The notes under the pieces: generated by a model
The model's input: the letters and a program-made list of their open reading frames with translations, nothing else
What the model was told of the DNA's origin: nothing
Databases searched by the model: none
Made by a program: the position numbers and the translations under genes
Shown: one piece after another, positions 5,534 through 10,039 of the stretch
How positions within the stretch are numbered: position 1 is the first letter of the stretch
How the letters are laid out: every line of letters starts with the position of its first letter
NCBI GenBank assembly: GCA_036500065.1
Contig: DASYCT010000362.1
Span: 1 to 10,039 of the forward strand
Source of the DNA: JACMLD01 sp036500065
GTDB taxonomy: Bacteria; Bacteroidota; Bacteroidia; Chitinophagales; Chitinophagaceae
Direction of reading: 5' to 3'
Length of the DNA: 10,039 nt

Positions 5534-6946
5534 ATGTATATCAGGCAGTTATATACCGGGTGTCTCAGCGAGGCCGCCTATTACATTGAAAGTGAAGGCG
5601 TAGCGGCCGTTATCGACCCCCTGCGGGACATTGATGAGTATATCGCGTTGGCTGCCGAAAGAAAGGCTACCATCAAATACATCTTTGAAACCCATTTTCA
5701 CGCCGATTTTGTAAGCGGCCACATTGACCTGGGCCGGATAACCGGCGCTCCCATCATATACGGTCCCCAGACCGAAACCAGCTATCCCGTCCACGTGGCA
5801 AAAGACGGTGAAACATTCCGGCTGGGCGCCCTGGCCATCGAAGTGATGCACACCCCCGGTCATACCCTCGAATCGACCTGTTACCTGCTCAGGGATGCCT
5901 CCGGGCAGCCCCATGCGGTGTTTACCGGCGACACCCTGTTTGTGGGTGATGTCGGCCGTCCCGACCTGGCGCAAAAAGGACTGGAACTGACGATGGAAGA
6001 CCTGGCTGCCATGCTGTATGAAAGCCTGCAAAACAAGATAATGCCCCTGCCGGATGCTGTCATCGTCTACCCCGCCCATGGCCCCGGCAGTAGCTGTGGC
6101 AAAAACCTGGGTCCTCATACCTTCAGTACCATGGGGGACGAGAAACAAACCAATTATGCATTGCGGGCGGCTACAAAAGAAGAATTTATAAAATCAGTCA
6201 CCGAAGGGCTGGAAGCTCCCCCCCAGTATTTCCCCATCAACGCAAAGATCAACAAAGAAGGATACGAAAGCCTCGATGCCGTGCTGGTCAAAGGTGTAAA
6301 AGCCCTGTCGCCGGCTGAATTCAAGGAAATGATAAAAGACGATCAGGTTATCCTCCTCGATACCCGGCCCTCTGCGCTGTTTACACAGGGTTTTATCCCC
6401 GGCGCTGTCAGCATCGGGCTCGACGGACGCTTTGCCGAATGGGCCGGTATGCTCCTGCCTTTCGACAAACCGATTGTACTGGTCACCGAAGCGGGCAAGG
6501 AAGAAGAAAGCGTCGTACGTATGGCAAGAGTAGGCTTCTCCACCATGCAGGGCTATCTCGAAGGTGGTTTTGAGGCCTGGCAGGCAGCGGGAGAAAAAAT
6601 CGATATGGTGATAGAAGTGGAAGCCGATGAACTGGCTATGGATATTCCCCATGACCCCAACCTGGTTGTGGTGGACGTGCGCCGGGAAACAGAATTTGCC
6701 GACGGCCATGTAAAAGGCGCCGTCAATCTTCCGCTCAACGATTTAACCGATCCGGGCTCCATGGCGAATATTGATGAAAAGCACAACCTGTATGTACACT
6801 GCGCCGGCGGCTACCGCAGCGTAATCGCCATATCCCTCCTGAAACGCCAGGGCATCCACAACCTCCGCAATATCACGGGCGGCTGGGGATTGATAAAAGA
6901 ACAGAAAGGGATTGAGGTAGTGAAGGAAACAAGCGTACTGAATTAG
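5534..6946 (+). CDS. CstB-like persulfide dioxygenase with two rhodanese domains
   Basis: This 470-residue fusion has the layout of staphylococcal CstB. Residues 1-about 245 are an ETHE1-like metallo-beta-lactamase domain: T-H-F-H-A-D-F-V-S-G-H (53-63, H56), T-P-G-H110-T, T-G-D133-T-L-F and Y-P-A-H182-G. H56, H110 and D133 are the expected iron ligands, and C188 lies in the GSSCGKNLG segment. Residues about 256-355 form a rhodanese-like domain whose active-site loop reads V-T-E-A-G-K-E-E-E-S, without cysteine, so it should be inactive. Residues about 362-465 are a second rhodanese domain with active cysteine C423 in H-C-A-G-G-Y-R-S. The expected chemistry is oxidation of low-molecular-weight persulfides and sulfur transfer giving thiosulfate, in the cytoplasm. 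The start at ATG 5534 fits the promoter and the conserved MYIRQLYTGCLSEAAYYIES. It ends with TAG then in-frame TGA, 7 bases from a convergent response regulator. Confidence 0.92.
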   Translation: MYIRQLYTGCLSEAAYYIESEGVAAVIDPLRDIDEYIALAAERKATIKYIFETHFHADFVSGHIDLGRITGAPIIYGPQTETSYPVHVAKDGETFRLGALAIEVMHTPGHTLESTCYLLRDASGQPHAVFTGDTLFVGDVGRPDLAQKGLELTMEDLAAMLYESLQNKIMPLPDAVIVYPAHGPGSSCGKNLGPHTFSTMGDEKQTNYALRAATKEEFIKSVTEGLEAPPQYFPINAKINKEGYESLDAVLVKGVKALSPAEFKEMIKDDQVILLDTRPSALFTQGFIPGAVSIGLDGRFAEWAGMLLPFDKPIVLVTEAGKEEESVVRMARVGFSTMQGYLEGGFEAWQAAGEKIDMVIEVEADELAMDIPHDPNLVVVDVRRETEFADGHVKGAVNLPLNDLTDPGSMANIDEKHNLYVHCAGGYRSVIAISLLKRQGIHNLRNITGGWGLIKEQKGIEVVKETSVLN

Positions 6947-6953
6947 TGAATAG

Positions 6954-7625
6954 TCACAACGTTACTATTCCATTCCTGATCGCATACATCACCAGTCCCA
7001 CCCTTGTCTTCACGCCCAGTTTTTCAAACAGGTCATCACGGTAACCGTCTATAGTACGCGGGCTGAGAAACATTTTTTCCGCGATCTCCCGGTAAGTAAA
7101 CTCGGTGCAAACGAGTTTGAGAAACTGCAATTCGCGTTGCGTCAGTTTTACCAATTGCCTCATGTCATCGCCCTGGTCGTCATGATCATCCATGTTGTTG
7201 ACAATATGAATGAGCTTGCCCGTTACGAGATCGGAATAATAAAATCCTTTTTTAAGTACTGAGTCGAGCGCCTGTTTGAATTCACGCGGTTCGATGTCTT
7301 TGAGGATATAGCCCCTTGCCCCGTATTTCATCATGCGGATAACGGCCTGCTCATTATCATACATGGAGAGCGCCAGTACTTTTATCCCGGGATAATTATC
7401 CTTTATCCATTGCGCGGTTTCATAACCGTCCATGCCCGGCATATTAATGTCGAGCAGGACAATGTCCGGTAAATAGGCCGGCTTAAGTTCTTTAATAAAT
7501 TCCTTCCCGTTGTCGGCTTCAAATAAAACGTCGTAATCAGTTTGATTTCTTACTAAATCGGCGAGACCATTTCGGAGTAGTGTGTGATCATCTACCAGCG
7601 CCACACTGGCTTTGGCTGTTTGCAT
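6954..7625 (-). CDS. NarL/LuxR-type response regulator (copy 1)
   Basis: This 223-residue two-domain regulator has a receiver at about 5-125: acidic pair D12-D13, phospho-acceptor D59 in V-L-L-D-I-N-M-P, S87, and K109 in Y-I-L-K-D. An Asp-rich linker (D-D-H-D-D-Q-G-D-D, about 146-154) follows. The LuxR-type helix-turn-helix is at about 158-223, L-T-Q-R-E-L-Q-F-L-K-L-V-C-T-E, with recognition helix region SPRTIDGYRDDLFEKL. All phosphorylation residues are present, so control by a histidine kinase is expected, but none is in the window. The gene is a close paralog of the one at 8007-8663. A good promoter lies at 7750-7780, giving a leader of about 115 bases. It converges on the persulfide dioxygenase gene with 7 bases between stops, and this gives no reason to link their functions. 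Confidence 0.93.
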   Translation of the reverse strand: MQTAKASVALVDDHTLLRNGLADLVRNQTDYDVLFEADNGKEFIKELKPAYLPDIVLLDINMPGMDGYETAQWIKDNYPGIKVLALSMYDNEQAVIRMMKYGARGYILKDIEPREFKQALDSVLKKGFYYSDLVTGKLIHIVNNMDDHDDQGDDMRQLVKLTQRELQFLKLVCTEFTYREIAEKMFLSPRTIDGYRDDLFEKLGVKTRVGLVMYAIRNGIVTL

Positions 7626-8006
7626 TGTAATTCGGTTTAATGGTTAGAAAGGGGGATGACTATTGGTGTTTCGCTTCGAGGGGTACTATTAACGGGGATG
7701 GTAACGCCGATAAGGTTGGCACGATGGTGCATGTTGCGGATACCTGTATCAAATGTAGTGTTTTCATTTGTAAAGTGCAATGGGTAGACGTAACCTTTAT
7801 TGTTACCAATAAATAAAAAGATCACCCGGTAGAAGAAAACCCCGGTAAGCCTGTAAAACTTCCATGATACACATACCCGCTTTAGGGTATTATGAAACGC
7901 CTCCCGGGAAGTACAAAAAAATCAATTTCTTTTGTGAATCAATACAGTAGCACTGTTTTATGAATCTCCGCCATGGTATGGCTACTGACATTTGCTGTCA
8001 GGCAGA
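7626..8006. other. 381-base gap between the two response regulators
   Basis: No convincing gene lies here. It holds the promoter of copy 1 (7750-7780) and its long leader. It also holds inverted repeats at 7873-7890 (ATACCC-N6-GGGTAT), 7944-7956 (ACAGT-AGC-ACTGT), 7970-7982 (GCCAT-GGT-ATGGC) and 7985-8001 (CTGACA-N5-TGTCAG). The last hairpin sits 5 bases after the copy 2 stop codon but lacks a T-run on either side. Confidence 0.5.
7750..7780 (-). promoter_or_regulatory. Promoter of response regulator copy 1
   Basis: On the minus strand, TTG at 7780-7778 and TACATTTG at 7757-7750 are 20 bases apart. TACATTTG is a full TAnnTTTG match, and the spacing is the same as in the persulfide dioxygenase promoter. 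The start site would be near 7742, about 115 bases before ATG 7625. Confidence 0.6.
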
Positions 8007-8663
8007 TCAGGTATGTACAATACCGTTTTTGATGGCGTATATCACGAGCCCGACCCTTGTTTTAAGATGCAGTTTTTCAAACAGGTCATCCCGGTAGCCG
8101 TCAATGGTGCGCGGGCTTAAGTGCAGCTGGGCGGCAATTGATTTATACGTCATTTCGGTACAGACCAGTTTGATAAATTCAATTTCACGTTCGGTCAGTT
8201 TCAGCAGGCTTTTTGCCTGTGTGTCTTCCCCGCTCACCTGGTTGACGCTATGGATCAGCTTCCCGGTCAGGAGTTCCGAATAATAAAACCCCTTTGTCAT
8301 CACGGCCCCGATAGCAGCTTTTAGTTCCTGCGTTTCTGAGTCTTTAAGAATATATCCACGTGCGCCATTCTTTATCATGCGTATAATGGCGTTCTCATCG
8401 TCGTACATGCTCAGTGCCAGTACTCTCACGAGCGGGTGATTTTTCCTGAGCCATGCCGTAGTTTCATAGCCGTCCATCCGGGGCATATTGATATCCATCA
8501 ACACCAGGTCCGGCTCGGGATGCAGGCCCATCTTCTCAATAAGATCCAGCCCGTTATCAGCTTCGAATACGACATTATAGCCAGGCTGACTGATCATTCC
8601 TGAAAGCCCCTTGCGAAGCAAAACATGGTCGTCCGCCAATGCAATGTTGATTTGATTGCTCAT
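8007..8663 (-). CDS. NarL/LuxR-type response regulator (copy 2)
   Basis: From ATG 8663 the protein has 218 residues. The receiver has D11-D12, phospho-acceptor D57 in L-M-D-I-N-M-P, S85 and K107 in Y-I-L-K-D. The LuxR-type domain at about 156-218 has the recognition segment SPRTIDGYRDDLFEKL, identical to copy 1 over 16 residues. Both copies also share M-D-G-Y-E-T, L-A-L-S-M-Y-D, G-A-R-G-Y-I-L-K-D and G-F-Y-Y-S. An in-frame ATG at 8747 would add 28 residues with no counterpart in copy 1, and starting at 8663 aligns the two N-termini, so 8663 is preferred. The start context lacks a Shine-Dalgarno sequence. No kinase is adjacent. The two proteins probably bind the same or very similar DNA and could form heterodimers or compete; that is inference. 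Confidence 0.92.
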   Translation of the reverse strand: MSNQINIALADDHVLLRKGLSGMISQPGYNVVFEADNGLDLIEKMGLHPEPDLVLMDINMPRMDGYETTAWLRKNHPLVRVLALSMYDDENAIIRMIKNGARGYILKDSETQELKAAIGAVMTKGFYYSELLTGKLIHSVNQVSGEDTQAKSLLKLTEREIEFIKLVCTEMTYKSIAAQLHLSPRTIDGYRDDLFEKLHLKTRVGLVIYAIKNGIVHT

Positions 8664-8844
8664 ATATGGCTGTGTTGGTTTAAAGGAATGTAAAGCCATT
8701 TGCCGGCTCGTATTCCCCGGCTTTACGGCAATGTTATAAATAAGCATGGAAAAGAAAAGGGGTTAAAAAACGGTATCTCAAAAGCTGTCTCTCGCTTATA
8801 CCCGCAGCTTCCCTCAAACTCCGGTAATACCCTTCCTTTTCCTG

Positions 8845-8864
8845 CTGGTATTTGCCGGTATTTG
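8845..8864 (+). repeat. Tandem 10-bp direct repeat (CYGGTATTTG twice)
   Basis: Two adjacent 10-base units, CTGGTATTTG and CCGGTATTTG, differ at one position. A unit of one DNA helical turn puts both copies on the same face, as for cooperative regulator binding. It lies about 185-200 bases before the start of response regulator copy 2. Confidence 0.45.
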
Positions 8865-8885
8865 GCTATTCATGAAGCTCAATTT

Positions 8886-8901
8886 TGCGTATTCATACGC
8901 A
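8886..8901. promoter_or_regulatory. Perfect 7-bp inverted repeat, candidate operator
   Basis: TGCGTAT and ATACGCA are separated by two bases, making a 16-base dyad in the divergent intergenic region. The short centre suits a dimeric protein-binding site better than an RNA hairpin. No T-run follows. Confidence 0.45.
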
Positions 8902-9030
8902 TTAAAAACCCGTTCTTTTACTGGTGTGGAATTAAATGGATAAGTGTTACTTTGAAAGTAGATAGCTCTGTGTAGTAGAAGAGCATATCCCGATTTCCAA
9001 TTCCTATAGAACCGACTAAAATGAGTAGTT

Positions 9031-9279
9031 ATGGCGATGAGACTTTTTCAAAACAACCCGTCGGGGCCTGTCAATCTTGAGGAGCTGTCCGATTTTACCA
9101 ATTACGCACCGTTCTATACCGATTCCATGGAAGTGGCAAAGGCTTATTACCTGGGTAAATTGGAAGAATTGGAAAATAAGCTGGACGGTCTTAACCTGCA
9201 GGAACACCCGGTCCAGATTGCAAAACTGGCCCGGCAGGTAATGTCCGTCCGGTCGATTTTAAAAACGCTTGCAAGATAG
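9031..9279 (+). CDS. Hypothetical protein, 82 residues
   Basis: I do not recognise this protein. It is soluble, without signal peptide, membrane segment or cysteine. The N-terminal part is rich in Asn, Pro, Phe and Tyr (about residues 4-32), and residues 33-81 look alpha-helical with charged heptad-like spacing (Y-Y-L-G-K-L-E-E-L-E-N-K-L, then V-Q-I-A-K-L-A-R-Q-V), so a small helical or coiled-coil protein is plausible. ATG 9031 and the in-frame ATG 9037 are both possible starts. Upstream is the 367-base regulatory region shared with response regulator copy 2. The stop is 28 bases from the end of the convergent acyltransferase gene. Amino acid composition is sensible and the opposite-strand frames look poor, which supports coding, but no family or function can be given. 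Confidence 0.6.
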   Translation: MAMRLFQNNPSGPVNLEELSDFTNYAPFYTDSMEVAKAYYLGKLEELENKLDGLNLQEHPVQIAKLARQVMSVRSILKTLAR

Positions 9280-9307
9280 GCAGTGTAAACAGCAGTAGCA
9301 GAACATT

Positions 9308-10039
9308 TTAACGGGATAGCGGTGGCTTGCCATTTTTATCAATCCATAGTTTTTCATACGCCTCGCTCCAGTTATGTTTCCAGCGCTTGTGGCTCCACAG
9401 GTACAATTCAGGATGCAGCCGGATATTTTCTTCCAGCAGGGCAACGTATTTCCTTGTTAGTTCCCCTTCCGAACCAGTGGCCGGGTTCATGTCCACCAGA
9501 TCCGTCTGCAGGTGGTAATGGCCGCGCCGCGGCCTGCTGAAACTAAGATTCACCACAGGTATATTGCCGAGCCTGGCTCCTTTTTCGGGCCCTTGAACAA
9601 AGGCCGTAGGCTGGCCCAGGAAATTAAGCCAATAGCTTTTCCGCGGGTTATGAGGGTTCTGGTCGGCCACCAGCGCCAGCAGGTATTGTATGCGGCGATA
9701 GGGCAGCATGGCCCGCGTCATGTCGTTATAAGGCAACATGACCGCCCCAAAACGCTGGCGCAGGTACAGGAAAAGACGATCGATGATTTTATTGGTGATG
9801 GGTGAATAAGCCACCAGCGTTTTAAACCCGATGCGCGGCGGTATGGCTGCATTGGCCCATTCCCAGTTGAACTGGTGACCCATCAGGAAATGAACATTGC
9901 GTCCCGTCGCATATACCGTATGCAAGGCTTCCAGGTCAAGCGTAATCCGTTCGGCAAGACCTTTTTCTGAAATGCTCAACAACTTCAGCGATTCTATCCA
10001 GTTGTCGGTAAAGCGGCGGTAAAACCGCCGGGCAATCGC
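9308..10039 (-). CDS. LpxL/HtrB-family lipid A acyltransferase (partial, N-terminus off window)
   Basis: The frame is open from the right edge to TAA at 9308, giving the C-terminal 243 residues of a protein usually near 290-310. It begins A-R-R-F-Y-R-R-F-T-D-N-W-I-E-S-L-K-L. The acyltransferase signature H-x4-E is in M-G-H-Q-F-N-W-E-W (visible residues 55-60). Then come A-D-Q-N-P (125-129), F-L-G-Q-P-T-A-F (139-146), G-A-R-L-G-N-I-P-V-V-N, and the family's tail motif P-E-L-Y-L-W-S-H-K-R-W-K (210-221). Members transfer a secondary acyl chain from acyl-ACP to lipid A at the inner membrane; in Bacteroidota the same family also includes acyltransferases for other lipids, so the exact substrate is uncertain. 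The TTG at 9982 is internal, not the start. Confidence 0.9.
   Translation of the reverse strand, partial: AIARRFYRRFTDNWIESLKLLSISEKGLAERITLDLEALHTVYATGRNVHFLMGHQFNWEWANAAIPPRIGFKTLVAYSPITNKIIDRLFLYLRQRFGAVMLPYNDMTRAMLPYRRIQYLLALVADQNPHNPRKSYWLNFLGQPTAFVQGPEKGARLGNIPVVNLSFSRPRRGHYHLQTDLVDMNPATGSEGELTRKYVALLEENIRLHPELYLWSHKRWKHNWSEAYEKLWIDKNGKPPLSR

Larger units (their letters stand above)
8664..9030. other. 367-base divergent regulatory region before response regulator copy 2
   Basis: No convincing gene was found. The region holds tandem 10-base repeats CTGGTATTTG/CCGGTATTTG (8845-8864), a dyad TGCGTAT-TC-ATACGCA (8886-8901), and a second dyad TACTTT-G-AAAGTA (8948-8960). It must carry the promoter of copy 2 (minus) and of the small gene at 9031 (plus), but I see no exact TAnnTTTG box in either direction. 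TTACTTTG at 8947-8954 (plus) and TAACATTG near 8730 (minus) are one-mismatch candidates. Confidence 0.45.

Noticed and set aside
5549..6786. Minus-strand frames opposite the persulfide dioxygenase-rhodanese gene
   Set aside because: Shadow frames; the plus-strand product has three recognisable domains over the full length.
7637..7825. 62-codon minus-strand frame starting at GTG between the two response regulators
   Set aside because: It contains the best promoter of the region (7750-7780) inside it, starts with GTG, and shows no domain or signal.
8664..8747. 28-residue N-terminal extension of response regulator copy 2 from ATG 8747
   Set aside because: The paralog has no such extension and its N-terminus aligns with ATG 8663.
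8700..8975. 91-codon plus-strand frame in the divergent gap
   Set aside because: It starts with TTG, overlaps the beginning of the copy 2 upstream region and the inverted repeats, and its product looks like random translation.
9021..9080. 19-codon frame starting at ATG 9021, overlapping the 82-residue gene
   Set aside because: Too short, unsupported, and overlapped in another frame by a better candidate.

Overview
The window looks like chromosome of a Bacteroidota member, most likely a Chitinophaga-like member of the Chitinophagaceae. The reasons are moderately high GC coding DNA, several TAnnTTTG-type -7 boxes in front of genes, start codons without Shine-Dalgarno sequences, LuxR-type response regulators of the 'TIDGYRDDLFEKL' kind, and an ECF sigma factor followed by a one-pass anti-sigma-like protein. 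The taxonomic call is inference from style, not from a marker gene.

Left part (1-1775, all minus strand): an ECF module. A small exported two-cysteine protein (1473-1688) is followed by a rho-independent terminator, then an ECF sigma factor (811-1299), then a one-TM anti-sigma-like protein (783 to beyond base 1) whose cytoplasmic part is two tandem copies of the same domain. The promoter regions of the small protein and of the sigma gene share an identical 14-base element (AGCTGTAACATTTT) and a second element (CGTMTTA), with exactly 16 bases between GTAAC and CGT in both. This is the pattern expected of one ECF sigma factor driving its own operon and the small exported protein.

Middle part (1878-4996): housekeeping and metabolic genes. 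These are kbl (2-amino-3-ketobutyrate CoA ligase, plus), ridA (enamine/imine deaminase, minus, convergent with kbl), a short 3-hydroxyacyl-CoA-dehydrogenase-like protein that appears to have lost its NAD-binding and catalytic motifs (plus), and tsaB (tRNA t6A synthesis, plus).

Sulfur part (5041-6946, plus): a cysteine-free ArsR-type repressor with a strong terminator, then a CstB-like persulfide dioxygenase / dead rhodanese / active rhodanese fusion. The fusion gene has its own promoter, overlapped by a perfect inverted repeat. This looks like a sulfide/persulfide detoxification unit, but the repressor cannot use the cysteine-based sensing known for BigR/SqrR.

Right part (6954-10039): two paralogous NarL/LuxR-type response regulators (minus), with no histidine kinase in view and intergenic regions rich in inverted repeats; an unrecognised 82-residue protein (plus); and the C-terminal 243 residues of an LpxL/HtrB-type lipid A acyltransferase (minus) running off the right edge. 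No tRNA, rRNA, CRISPR array, insertion sequence or phage gene was seen.
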